DNA of 64,000 nucleotides from Haloferula sp. BvORR071 (GTDB lineage Bacteria > Verrucomicrobiota > Verrucomicrobiia > Verrucomicrobiales > Akkermansiaceae): NCBI RefSeq assembly GCF_000739615.1, contig NZ_BATP01000020.1, positions 124,001-188,000 on the forward strand, read 5' to 3'. The notes under the pieces were generated by a model. It was not told the origin of the DNA. It saw only the letters and a list, made by a program, of their open reading frames with translations, and did not search any database. Below, piece by piece: positions 1 through 9,674 of this stretch (its first letter is position 1; each line of letters begins with the position of its first letter). The position numbers were made by a program, and so were the translations under genes.

Positions 1-530
1 CCGCGGAAGGACATGAGTTCTTTGGCGGTCGCTTCATCAAGCGTGCCCTTGTAGCTGCCATTCTCCAGCTTCAGGTCTTTGGCCTTGGTTGCCAGCTCCT
101 TGGCATCGGTAGTCGGCTCGCGGAGGTTCTGCACCATTCGCGCGACCCAACGGCCAGCGCCCTGTTCTTCGGCATCGGGATTCGGCACGACCCAGGCACC
201 ATCGCGCTGCATCGCGGCCTTGCCCTTGCGGGAGAGCACTTGGAATTCCTGATCGCGCCCCGGCATGGTGACGAGGATGTAACCGCCCGCGCCCTTTTTG
301 CCGGAAGTCGTGCGATCGCCGAAATTGCCGCCGAAGGAAGATGTCTGGCTCCACGCATAGCTGGTGGCTGCGGACAGCTTCTCAGCCGCCGCGGACAGCT
401 CGGTTGCGACATTCGCGGCGGGAGCTTGGCCGGGGGCCGCAGGTGGCGTCGCTGGCGGAGTTTCCTGGGCCGTGGCGCTGGCAAGGAGGACGAAAGAGAG
501 AGGCAAGAATTGGAGGAGTTTCGGTTTCAT
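1..530 (-). CDS. Secreted protein of unknown function, C-terminus outside the window
   Basis: Reading leftward from the ATG at 530, the frame stays open to base 1, giving at least 176 residues; the 3' end is missing. The start MKPKLLQFLPLSFVLLASATAQ is a clear Sec signal peptide with an Ala-x-Ala-type cleavage site, followed by an Ala/Pro-rich linker (about residues 23-42). The rest is a soluble domain with the stretches SYAWSQTSSFGG and GRDQEFQVLSRKGKAAM that I do not recognise. It is probably exported to the periplasm. It is transcribed divergently from the membrane-protein gene on its right. The export call is firm; the function is unknown. Confidence 0.7.
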   Translation of the reverse strand, partial: MKPKLLQFLPLSFVLLASATAQETPPATPPAAPGQAPAANVATELSAAAEKLSAATSYAWSQTSSFGGNFGDRTTSGKKGAGGYILVTMPGRDQEFQVLSRKGKAAMQRDGAWVVPNPDAEEQGAGRWVARMVQNLREPTTDAKELATKAKDLKLENGSYKGTLDEATAKELMSFR

Positions 531-693
531 GACAGATTTGAAGGTCCAGCAGGATGAAACCCTCCCTCCTGAAAAGAAGTTGCAGGATGTTTTGTCATTA
601 GCGGCGACCGTGAAAAGCGCTGCTCCAAGACCCGCCGCAACCACCAGCTTCACAAAAAGTTCAAATCTTATGACTTTCTAGTCATCTCGATAG

Positions 694-1224
694 ATGCTGC
701 GATTCGCCTCCGAAACTGCAGTTCTCGATATGATCGATTGGCACTGGATTCTTCCTCTCCTCCTCGGGATCTATCTGATCCACGGTGGGATCAAGCGCTG
801 GGCGCATGGGGTCGCGGAACTGGTGGACCCGATCGTGGTCGGGGTGCCCACTGGCTTCGTGGGATACCTCGCGCTACGCCTGATCATCGGCTACAAGGAA
901 GTGACGGGCGTCGCGGCGCGGGTGATCGCGGGCTTCTACTTGCTGCTGGGAGTGGGCTGCCTGGGCTTTGCGGTTTTCGCGTTCTCCCTCTTCAGCTTGA
1001 CGCCAAAGACGGCCCCGGCATCAGCCCCGAAGGTCGCAGCGAATCAGAATCCGGATCCGGCGAATCCGCCGATCGTCCCCGCTCGGGAGCTTCTCCCGCC
1101 GCCCTCCATGCCCCAGAGGACCGATCCGCAGGCACAGCCTGCTGCGGATGCGAATGCCGGCAGCATCGAACGCATGTCGAAAGATTGGCTGCCCCCGGGG
1201 ATCGAGCGAAGGCAGCACAAGTAG
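694..1224 (+). CDS. Small membrane protein of unknown function
   Basis: The frame encodes 176 residues. A second ATG at 730 (MIDWHWILPLLL) begins directly at the first membrane segment and is an equally good start; neither has a visible Shine-Dalgarno sequence. Hydrophobic helices lie at about residues 17-28, 46-64 and 76-101, followed by a Pro/Ala-rich, probably extramembrane tail (about 104-176). No family motif is recognised. It stands alone between a divergent secreted-protein gene and the rhamnosidase gene. Coding is supported by the membrane pattern and the uninterrupted frame; the role is unknown. Confidence 0.6.
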   Translation: MLRFASETAVLDMIDWHWILPLLLGIYLIHGGIKRWAHGVAELVDPIVVGVPTGFVGYLALRLIIGYKEVTGVAARVIAGFYLLLGVGCLGFAVFAFSLFSLTPKTAPASAPKVAANQNPDPANPPIVPARELLPPPSMPQRTDPQAQPAADANAGSIERMSKDWLPPGIERRQHK

Positions 1225-1322
1225 GCGCGGGGGAGCGATCGGAGGGATGAGGTCGCAAAGCAGTCCGAAAGCCGCCTGAAAGAATGGTTTCCTGTCAGGC
1301 GTTCCCGATAGGCTCCCTGCTG

Positions 1323-4088
1323 ATGAACCCCAGATTCCTTGCCGCTCTTTTTCTAGTCGCTCCGCTGCATGCGCAAGAGGCGCTGCCGGTGGAGTTGCGT
1401 TGCGAGTATCACCGCAATCCCTTGGCAGTGGGGACCGCGAAGCCACGGCTTTCGTGGAAGCTCAAGGCAGCGAATGAAGGGGCGCGCGATGTCACGCAGA
1501 GCGCCTATCAGATCCAAGCCATTGCGGATGGCCAAGGCGGCGCGGAATTGTGGAACAGCGGCAAGGTTGATTCTGCGGCCACTTCGCAGATCGAGTGGGC
1601 CGGGCAGGCGCTGGCTTCCCGGCAGCGGGTTCACTGGCGGGTGCGGGTCTGGGATGGGAAGGGCACGGTATCGGCTTGGAGTGAGCCGGGGGATTTTGGC
1701 ATTGGCCTGTTAGATCCTGTGGATTGGAGCGCGCTGTGGATCAGTGCGAAGGATGATGCGGCCTTCACGACGACGGAGAACGTGCAGAACTTCGTGGGCG
1801 ATCCCGAGCGCGGGAGCTTGATCCTCACACCCGCGAAGTATCTGCGGAAGGAATTCGAAGCGCCCATGGTCACGCGGGCGACTCTGCATGCGACGGCTCT
1901 GGGCGTTTACACCATCGAGCTGAATGGCAAGCGGGTCTCCGATGAGCGGCTGGCTCCCGGCTGGTCCGCCTATCAGCGGCGCTTGAATTACCAGACCTAC
2001 GATGTGACCCAGCTGCTGCAAGCCGGCAAGAATGCGATTGGTGCGACCTTGGCGGACGGCTGGTATGCGGGCTATGTCGCCTATGGCCTGCTAACAGGTC
2101 AAGAGGGCTTGGTGTCTGGAGTGAACGGCCGCTACTACTATGGTGTCTCGCCAGCGCTGCGGGTGCAGCTTGAGCTGGAGATGAGCGATGGCACGCGGCA
2201 GACCGTGATCAGCGATCCGAGCTGGAAGAGCTCGCTTGGCCCGATCACCGAGACGGACATCCTGATGGGTGAAGCTTACGATGCCCGCAAGGAACTCAAT
2301 GGCTGGTCCAAGCCAGGCTTCGATGATTCCGCGTGGCAGGCCGCGGTGTGCAAGACCGGCACGAATGCCAAGGTGGACCCGCATCCCGGCAATCCGGTCC
2401 GCCCGATTGAAGAGATCGCGGCCAAGTCGGTGCGGGAGCAGTCACCGGGAGTCTTCATCTTTGACCTCGGCCAGAACATCTCCGGGCTGGTCCGCCTGAA
2501 GGTGAAGGGCAAGGCGGGCGACAAGGTGAAGCTGCGCTATGCCGAGGTGCTCCACAATGACGGCCACCTGAGCACGGAGAACCTGCGCTGTGCCCGCGCG
2601 ACCGATACTTATACTCTCAAAGGCGATCCCGACGGGGAGACCTGGACGCCGGAGTTCACCTATCATGGCTTCCAGTATGTGGAAGTGAGCGGCTTCCCCG
2701 GCACGCCGGACAAGGATGCGATCACCGGGATAGTGATTCATTCGGATACGCCTCGGCACGGTCACTTCGAGTGCTCAGACCCTATGCTGAACCAGCTCTA
2801 TCGGAACATGGTCTGGACCCAGCGGGCGAACTTCTTCGAGATGCCCACCGACTGCCCGCAGCGTGACGAACGCATGGGCTGGACCGGTGATGCCCAGATC
2901 TACGTCCGCGCCGCGACCTTCAATGCGGACATCGCCGCCTTCTACACCAAGTGGCTGCGCGACCTGAACGACGACCAGTGGGACTACGGCGCGTATCCTC
3001 CGTATGCGCCGCGTCCCCTCGCCCGCCCGAACGAGCACCACGCCGCGGGCTGGATGGATTCCGGTGTGATCTGCCCTTGGACGATCTGGCAGGTCTACGG
3101 CGATACGCGTGTCATTCGCGAGCACTGGCGCAAGATGAATGACTTCATGGAGTGGCGTGCCGCCCGTGATCCTAGCCTGGCAGGCGCAACGGATGATTGC
3201 GGCTTTGGCGATTGGCTCTCCGTCGGAGCGGTGAAGACGCCGATCCCCTTCATCGACCTCGCCTACCATGCCTATGACGCGCGCTTGATGGCGGAGATGG
3301 CTGGAGCGATCGGCGACAAGGGCGCTGAGGCCCGTTATCGCGATCGCGCGTCCAAGATCGCGGCAGCTTTCCAGAAGCTTTACCTCAAGCCGGATGGCAG
3401 CCTCGTGGTGCACAATCAATCTGCTTACGCGATGGCGCTTTTCTTCGACCTCATCCCCGAGGCGCAGCGCCAGCAATCGGCTGCACAGCTTGCCAGTCTG
3501 GTGCAGGCCAATGGCAACAAGATGAGCACCGGCTTCCTCGGCACGCGGCCGCTCTTGCCCGCGCTCTCCGCCACTGGGCACCACGACCTCGCGGGCATTC
3601 TCATGCAGCAGAAGGAATATCCGAGCTGGGGCTATGAGGTGGAGAACGGAGCCACCACCATCTGGGAGCGCTGGGATTCCTACATCAAGGGCCAAGGTGT
3701 CCATGAGCCGAGCATGAACTCCTTCTCCCATTATGCCTTCGGCGCGGTGTGCGAGTGGATGATGTCGGATCTCGCGGGCATCGACCGCGCAACCCCGGGC
3801 TTCGACCGCATCCGCATCGCCCCGCGGCCCACCGGTACGATCACGCAGGCTAGCGGCGGCATGGAAACGCGGCATGGTCCGCTCTCCTGTTCATGGAAGA
3901 TCGATGGCGATCATTTTGTCGCGGACGTGGTGATTCCGCCGAATACCACGGCGGAGATCACCTTGCCGGTGAGCGGCGAAATCTCCGAAGGAGGCCAGCC
4001 GATCCAAGGCCGCCCGGGTATCCGCGAAATCAAGGGCCAGCAGATCTTGGCTGGCTCGGGGAGCTATCACTTCAGCGGAAAACGCTGA
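1323..4088 (+). CDS. Secreted alpha-L-rhamnosidase, glycoside hydrolase family 78
   Basis: The protein (921 residues from the ATG at 1323) should release terminal alpha-L-rhamnose from glycans by an inverting mechanism. I chose 1323 over the in-frame ATG at 1284 because MNPRFLAALFLVAPLHAQ is a clean signal peptide. The GH78 order is visible: an N-terminal beta-sandwich with YRLSWKL-like strands, the Bac_rhamnosid N-domain (YTIELNGKRVSDERLAPGW), then the (alpha/alpha)6 barrel containing DCPQRDERMGWTGD near residue 510, whose acidic residues form the catalytic site in this family. The later IWERWDS motif (Glu near 782) matches the conserved second catalytic Glu. The C-terminal beta domain follows. 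The length is normal for GH78. The export signal fits periplasmic or surface polysaccharide breakdown. Confidence 0.93.
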   Translation: MNPRFLAALFLVAPLHAQEALPVELRCEYHRNPLAVGTAKPRLSWKLKAANEGARDVTQSAYQIQAIADGQGGAELWNSGKVDSAATSQIEWAGQALASRQRVHWRVRVWDGKGTVSAWSEPGDFGIGLLDPVDWSALWISAKDDAAFTTTENVQNFVGDPERGSLILTPAKYLRKEFEAPMVTRATLHATALGVYTIELNGKRVSDERLAPGWSAYQRRLNYQTYDVTQLLQAGKNAIGATLADGWYAGYVAYGLLTGQEGLVSGVNGRYYYGVSPALRVQLELEMSDGTRQTVISDPSWKSSLGPITETDILMGEAYDARKELNGWSKPGFDDSAWQAAVCKTGTNAKVDPHPGNPVRPIEEIAAKSVREQSPGVFIFDLGQNISGLVRLKVKGKAGDKVKLRYAEVLHNDGHLSTENLRCARATDTYTLKGDPDGETWTPEFTYHGFQYVEVSGFPGTPDKDAITGIVIHSDTPRHGHFECSDPMLNQLYRNMVWTQRANFFEMPTDCPQRDERMGWTGDAQIYVRAATFNADIAAFYTKWLRDLNDDQWDYGAYPPYAPRPLARPNEHHAAGWMDSGVICPWTIWQVYGDTRVIREHWRKMNDFMEWRAARDPSLAGATDDCGFGDWLSVGAVKTPIPFIDLAYHAYDARLMAEMAGAIGDKGAEARYRDRASKIAAAFQKLYLKPDGSLVVHNQSAYAMALFFDLIPEAQRQQSAAQLASLVQANGNKMSTGFLGTRPLLPALSATGHHDLAGILMQQKEYPSWGYEVENGATTIWERWDSYIKGQGVHEPSMNSFSHYAFGAVCEWMMSDLAGIDRATPGFDRIRIAPRPTGTITQASGGMETRHGPLSCSWKIDGDHFVADVVIPPNTTAEITLPVSGEISEGGQPIQGRPGIREIKGQQILAGSGSYHFSGKR

Positions 4089-4270
4089 GGGAGGCTGGGC
4101 GCTCAAGCTTTGACTTTTCGCTGACTGCCTCTCCCCCGTCCGTGGGAGCTGTCAGAAAAACGCGAAAAAGCGCGAAACTCGCGGTGTGAGGATTTGGACA
4201 CTGCCCCGGCAGTCCCATCATAGCCGAATCGGAAATCCGTGGCTAATTCACGAGCTGCCCCAAAACCCAG

Positions 4271-7200
4271 ATGGCTCGATCTGTACCCTCCGCCGGAGAT
4301 CATTACTCATTTCCGCGCACCCTTCTTTCACTCCCGGCCTGCGCCTTCGCATCCGGGTTGATCCTGTGCTTGCCCGCCCACGGCGACCTGGTGAACCGCT
4401 GGTCCTTCAACAATGCCGCTGGCAATGCCACGCGCGGCACCACGATGACCGACAGCGTCTCCAGCGCGGTGGCCACCGTGCGCGGCAACGGCTCGACCTT
4501 CACCGGCACCGGCCTGACCATTACCGGCACGACCACCGGCAATCGCTCGGCTACCAGCATCTCCGGCTACGTGGACTTGCCGAATGGCCTCATCTCCTCG
4601 AAGACCAATCTCTCGGTCGAGATCTGGGCCACGCCGCTTTCGATCACGACTTATGGGCGGCTCTTCGACTTCGGGCGCATCACTGGCAATGGCATCGGCG
4701 GAGGCGCGGCGGGCGAGATCATCGACATCTCCGGCCCGGGTTCGACTCCGGGCACCACTACCGGCTCGGACGACCTGATGCTGTCCTTCTGCGTGGGCGA
4801 TACGCTTAACACGCAGCGTTTGGAAGGTCGCATCAATGGTGGAAGCATCGCCACTTTTGACAGCAACGTCGCGACCACCGCCGGCACGCAGTATCACTAC
4901 GTGATGACCTTCCAGGACGGGGTCGGCACCTACGGTTCGAATGGCGGACGTGCGACCTGGTATCGCAACGGCACCGTCGTCTCCACCATCGACCTGAACT
5001 TCCACCTCTCCGCCATCGAGGACGTGAACAACTGGCTCGGCCGTTCGATGTGGACTGCCGACGACAATGCGAACGCCAACTACAACGAGCTGCGGATCTA
5101 CAATCACGCGCTGAGCGCTGCGGAGATCACCGCGGACTTCAATGCCGGTCCGGATACCATCGGCGTGCCACCCAATCCGACCGATCCGCCGGTCCCCGAC
5201 AACCTGTGGACCTTCACCACCCAAGCGGCTTCCGAGGCGCCGTCCGGCACCACCTTCGCGGATGCGAAGGCCAATGTGCTGGTGACCCTGCGCGGCCAGG
5301 GTGCTTCTCTCAGCGGCGGCGCGGTGGTCCTGCCCGGCAGCACTACCGGCAATCAGCCCCTATCCACCATCTCCGCTTATCTCGATCTGCCGAATGGCAT
5401 CGTGACAGCCACCCCGAGCGTGAGCTTCGAAGCCTGGGCCTCACCCTTGTCCTCGAAGAATTGGCAGCGCCTTTTCGACTTCGGCCGCTGCGCCTCCACG
5501 AATGGCGCTGGCGCCGCTCCCGGAGAGATCCTCGACACGGCGACCGCACCGGGCACGACCACGGGCTACGACAACCTGAGCCTCACCTTCAACAACGCTG
5601 CGAACATGAACTCGCAGCAGCTTGAAGGACAAAACGACGGCGGTGCCGCGCAATACACCTTCACCACCGCCACCACCACCGCGGGCACGAAGTACCACTA
5701 CGTCTTCGTGATCGAGGACAAGCCCACCGGCTGCCAGGCACGCTGGTATCGCAATAGCGCGCTCCAGAACACGATGGATTTCACCTTCCATCTCTCCGAC
5801 ATCGAAGACGTGAACAACTGGATCGGCCGATCGATGTACAGCGGCGACTCCAATTCCAATCTCTCGCTGGATGAGCTGCGCATCTACCGCCGAGTGATCA
5901 CCCCGGCGGAGATCCAGGCCAGCTACACCGCTGGCCCCGATCCCAGCGTCGGCCCGCCGGAACCGCCGGCTCCGGCCCCGGTGCCATCGCGCCGCTGGAA
6001 TTTCAATACGGCAGCAGGCAGCGCCCCCGCAGGCACGCAATTCCTCGACACCGCGACCGGCGAGATCGCCACGGTCCGCGGCAACAACGCAACGCTCAGC
6101 GGCACGCAGTTGGTGCTGCCCACGACTACCACCACCGGCAACCAGACAGCCGACGCCATCTCCGCCTACCTGGAACTGCCGGATGGCATGATCTCCTCGC
6201 GGCCGAGCATGAGCTGCGAGGCATGGATCACGCCGCTTTCCTCGAAGAACTGGCAGCGCATCTTCGACTTCGGCCGCACTTCCATCACCAGCGGCCCCGG
6301 TGCCCGCACCGGCGAGATCATCGATAGCGCCACCGCTCCCGGCAACTTCGTTGCCTACGACAACCTCTTCCTCTCGCTCAACAACGGCGGCACCCTCGGC
6401 TCACATCGCCTGGAGGCAAAGCTCGGTGGCGCGGGTGCCGTCACCGCGAATACCGACCTGTCCTCCGTGACGACGGTGGGCACGCAGTATCACTACCTGA
6501 TGAGCGTCCAGGATGGCGGTGGCGCCAGCGGCCCGACCGGCTGTCTTGTGAAGTGGTACCGGAATGGCAGCCTCGGCGGCAGCATCGACCTGCCCTACCG
6601 CCTGTCGGACCTGTCTGACTTCAACAACTGGATGGGCCGATCGATGTGGGCAGCTGACAACAACGGCAACTTCTCGATCGACGAGCTGCGAGTCTATGAC
6701 CGCGCAATCAGCGCCGCCGAGGCCCTCTCTTCTTACAACGCCGGCCCGAATGCGAGCTTCGCCCCGCCGGTCGCCGCGAATGATGAGGCGACGATCCACC
6801 CGAACCAGAAGGTCTTGGTCGACGTGCTGGCCAACGACACGGGCAGCGTGCTTCCGGGGACCTTGGAAGTGCTGGGTGCGCCCGCCACCGGCACAGCCAC
6901 CTTGAAGGACGGCAAGATCCTCTACGCCCACAGTGGCAGCAGCGCCGCACCGGTGACCTTCACCTATCGCGTGGGCAATGTCAGCGGCACCACCAGCACT
7001 GGCACGGTGACCATTCACTTCGCCACCAGCCTGCGCCTCACCAATACCGCGCTGGCCATGCCCGAAGCGCCGCCAGTGAATGCATGGCAGCTTGTCGATG
7101 CCCTGCCCGGCCTCAGCTTCACCCGTCCCATTTGCCTGACTTCACTCCCGGGCGACACCAAGCAGCTCTACGTCTGTGAGCAAGGCGGCGTCATCCGGCG

Positions 7201-9661
7201 CGTGGCCGACGTCACGGCCTCGACACCCGCCTCCACGGTCTTCCTCGATCTCACGACTCTGGGGAATGGATTCAACATCGGCCCCTTGTTGGCCGGACAA
7301 CCCGAGAATGGCCTGCTCGGCCTCGCCTTCCACCCGAACTACGCGACGAATGGCTACTTCTACGTCGCCTACACTGTGAGCATCAGCGGCAACTACTTCC
7401 AGCGGATCTCCCGTTTCACGCGCAGTGCTGCCGACCCCACCGTCGCGGATCCAAGCAGCGAGTTGAACCTCCTCAATATCGACGACTTCGGCCTGAATCA
7501 CAACGGCGGCGACCTTCACTTCAGCCCCAACGATGGCTACCTCTACTATGGCACCGGTGATGGCGAGAACTCCACCGCCGGCCAGTCGAGAAGCCAGAAG
7601 ATCAACGACGATTTTTACTCCGGCATGTTCCGGATGGATGTCGACAAGAAGCCCGGAAGCCTTCCGCCCAATCCCCACGCATCGATCCCGACCCTCGGCG
7701 GCGTGGCCGGCTTCAATGTGCCAGCCGACAATCCCTTCGTTCACACCAGCCTCGGCGGCACCTGGAACGGCCTCTACAACGGAGTCGACTACTCCGGCTC
7801 GCTGGGTTCGGTGCGCACGGAGTTCTGGGCCACCGGCATCCGCCACTGCTGGCGCTTCTCGTTCGACTCCGTCACCGGCGATCTTTGGGAAGGCGACGTA
7901 GGACAGGACACCTACGAGGAAGTGAACAAGATCGTCAAAGGCGGCAACTACGGCTGGGCCTATCGCGAGGGTCTCCACACCTTCACCGGGATCCTCGGCA
8001 GCGCACCTGCGGGCTTCACTTCGCTCAATCCGATCTACGAATACCCCCACACCGGCGTGGCTGGCGGTGACGCCGCCTACAAAGGGAACTCCGTCGTCGG
8101 CGGCTACGTCTACCGTGGCACGCGCTACCCGGCTTTGGTTGGCACCTACATCTTCAGCGATTCCGTCTCAGGCCACGTTTGGCAGATGAACACGACCACC
8201 GGTGCCACAACGCGCCTCACCGGCCTGCCCGGTGCGTATGGAGTCATCTCTTCCCAAGGCGTGGACCCGAGCAACAAGGATCTGCTCTTCTGCGCCTACC
8301 TGACCGGCAAGATCATGCGCCTAGGCACCGGCAGCGCGACCAATGACGGCTTCCCCGCCACTCTCAGTGCTACCGGGCTCTTCGCCGACCTCAGCGATCT
8401 CTCCCCCGCCCCGGGCCTGCTGCCCTACCAGCCGAACCTCACCTTCTGGAGCGACTACGCGGTCAAGCGCCGCTGGTTCACCATCCCGAACTCCACGGAC
8501 AAGATGACCTGGAGCAAGGATGGCAACTGGACCTATCCCGCCGGCATGGTCTGGGTGAAGCACTTCGATCTTGAAACCAGCCGCGGCAATCCGGCCACCA
8601 AGAAGCGCATCGAGACCCGGGTGCTGGTGAAGACCGACACCGGCTCCTATGGGGTCAGCTACCGCTGGAATGAAGCCCAGACCGAGGCCACCCTCGTCGA
8701 GGACGCAGGCACCGAATTCGATGTCGCTATTGACGACCACGGTACTCCGCACACCCAGCGCTGGCAGATCCCCGGCCGCTCAAGCTGCATCACCTGCCAT
8801 ACGCCGCAGGGCGGCCACGCGCTATCCTTCAATACCCGCCAGTTGAACATGGGCTACACCATGAACGGCTACACCGGCAACCAGCTCGAATTGCTTTCCA
8901 ACAGCGGCTTCCTAAACAACACCCCGGATCCCGTGACCAGCCTCGCACGGCACGTGCGGCCGGATGAGACCAGCTTCCCGCTTGAGCAACGTGCCCGCTC
9001 CTACTTTGCGGTGAATTGCTCTTACTGCCACCAAACGGGCGGCAGCGCCGGTGGATCGTGGGATGGCCGGCCGCATCTCACGCTCGAGCAAACGAACTTG
9101 ATCAACGGCGTCGCCGAGAACGACGGCGGAAATCCCCTGAACAAATACATCGTCCCGGGTGATACCACGCACAGCATCGTACTGAACCGCATGGCCGCCG
9201 CGAATGGCTTCGGCCGGATGCCTCCGCTGGGTAGCAACGAGGTCGATCCCACCGACATCCAGCTCGTCACCGATTGGATCAACAGCGAGCTGAGCAATCA
9301 CGACCTCTACGACGAGTGGCGGGCCGGATACTTCACCGCCTTGGATCCGCTCGGTGCGAAGGATGCGGATCCCGATCACGATGGCGTGAGCAACTACGAC
9401 GAATATCTGCTAGGCAGCTCGCCGCTCACCGGCGGCAATCCCTGGCAGGCCACCGTGGATGGCAAGAACGGCCTCTTCTTCACCCGCAAGGCATTCCGCT
9501 ACTACTCGCTCGAGACCAGCACGAACCTGAAGGACTGGACCAAGGAGAGCCTGCCGAACTTCGACAGCCTCTACACGCCCGTCGACACCCCGGCATCGAT
9601 CTCCCTGCCGGCGCCACCGAACGGCAGCCACTTCTTCCGTTTCAAGGTCACCGAACCCTGA
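4271..9661 (+). CDS. Giant secreted fusion: three LamG domains, sugar-dehydrogenase propeller, diheme cytochrome c
   Basis: This is a 1796-residue exported protein (hydrophobic signal around residues 17-38). Three concanavalin-like LamG repeats lie at about 39-295, 309-555 and 573-830; all share the NNWxGRSM and ELRIY/ELRVY motifs. An Ig/cadherin-like segment follows (about 833-925, DVLANDTG). Residues about 940-1350 resemble the glucose/sorbosone dehydrogenase (PQQ-type) propeller, with ENGLLGLAFHPNY and GDLHFSPNDGYLYYGTGDG. The next region resembles diheme c-type cytochromes: heme motifs CITCH at 1506 and CSYCH at 1583, plus RMPPLGS with a likely axial Met at 1650. A DADPDHDGVSNYDEYLLG calcium-binding-type stretch and a beta-rich tail end it. 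It probably oxidises a sugar and hands electrons to its own hemes outside the cytoplasm. The substrate is unknown. Confidence 0.85.
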   Translation: MARSVPSAGDHYSFPRTLLSLPACAFASGLILCLPAHGDLVNRWSFNNAAGNATRGTTMTDSVSSAVATVRGNGSTFTGTGLTITGTTTGNRSATSISGYVDLPNGLISSKTNLSVEIWATPLSITTYGRLFDFGRITGNGIGGGAAGEIIDISGPGSTPGTTTGSDDLMLSFCVGDTLNTQRLEGRINGGSIATFDSNVATTAGTQYHYVMTFQDGVGTYGSNGGRATWYRNGTVVSTIDLNFHLSAIEDVNNWLGRSMWTADDNANANYNELRIYNHALSAAEITADFNAGPDTIGVPPNPTDPPVPDNLWTFTTQAASEAPSGTTFADAKANVLVTLRGQGASLSGGAVVLPGSTTGNQPLSTISAYLDLPNGIVTATPSVSFEAWASPLSSKNWQRLFDFGRCASTNGAGAAPGEILDTATAPGTTTGYDNLSLTFNNAANMNSQQLEGQNDGGAAQYTFTTATTTAGTKYHYVFVIEDKPTGCQARWYRNSALQNTMDFTFHLSDIEDVNNWIGRSMYSGDSNSNLSLDELRIYRRVITPAEIQASYTAGPDPSVGPPEPPAPAPVPSRRWNFNTAAGSAPAGTQFLDTATGEIATVRGNNATLSGTQLVLPTTTTTGNQTADAISAYLELPDGMISSRPSMSCEAWITPLSSKNWQRIFDFGRTSITSGPGARTGEIIDSATAPGNFVAYDNLFLSLNNGGTLGSHRLEAKLGGAGAVTANTDLSSVTTVGTQYHYLMSVQDGGGASGPTGCLVKWYRNGSLGGSIDLPYRLSDLSDFNNWMGRSMWAADNNGNFSIDELRVYDRAISAAEALSSYNAGPNASFAPPVAANDEATIHPNQKVLVDVLANDTGSVLPGTLEVLGAPATGTATLKDGKILYAHSGSSAAPVTFTYRVGNVSGTTSTGTVTIHFATSLRLTNTALAMPEAPPVNAWQLVDALPGLSFTRPICLTSLPGDTKQLYVCEQGGVIRRVADVTASTPASTVFLDLTTLGNGFNIGPLLAGQPENGLLGLAFHPNYATNGYFYVAYTVSISGNYFQRISRFTRSAADPTVADPSSELNLLNIDDFGLNHNGGDLHFSPNDGYLYYGTGDGENSTAGQSRSQKINDDFYSGMFRMDVDKKPGSLPPNPHASIPTLGGVAGFNVPADNPFVHTSLGGTWNGLYNGVDYSGSLGSVRTEFWATGIRHCWRFSFDSVTGDLWEGDVGQDTYEEVNKIVKGGNYGWAYREGLHTFTGILGSAPAGFTSLNPIYEYPHTGVAGGDAAYKGNSVVGGYVYRGTRYPALVGTYIFSDSVSGHVWQMNTTTGATTRLTGLPGAYGVISSQGVDPSNKDLLFCAYLTGKIMRLGTGSATNDGFPATLSATGLFADLSDLSPAPGLLPYQPNLTFWSDYAVKRRWFTIPNSTDKMTWSKDGNWTYPAGMVWVKHFDLETSRGNPATKKRIETRVLVKTDTGSYGVSYRWNEAQTEATLVEDAGTEFDVAIDDHGTPHTQRWQIPGRSSCITCHTPQGGHALSFNTRQLNMGYTMNGYTGNQLELLSNSGFLNNTPDPVTSLARHVRPDETSFPLEQRARSYFAVNCSYCHQTGGSAGGSWDGRPHLTLEQTNLINGVAENDGGNPLNKYIVPGDTTHSIVLNRMAAANGFGRMPPLGSNEVDPTDIQLVTDWINSELSNHDLYDEWRAGYFTALDPLGAKDADPDHDGVSNYDEYLLGSSPLTGGNPWQATVDGKNGLFFTRKAFRYYSLETSTNLKDWTKESLPNFDSLYTPVDTPASISLPAPPNGSHFFRFKVTEP

Positions 9662-9674
9662 GCATGCGGGCGCG

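Noticed and set aside
2775-3875. Minus-strand open frame of 366 residues opposite the rhamnosidase
   Set aside because: Its composition is that of an antisense shadow, while the opposite strand carries the GH78 catalytic motifs.
4925-4945. GGTTCGAAT, resembling a tRNA T-arm
   Set aside because: It is inside a LamG coding region and no acceptor or anticodon stem fits around it; no tRNA gene was found in the window.
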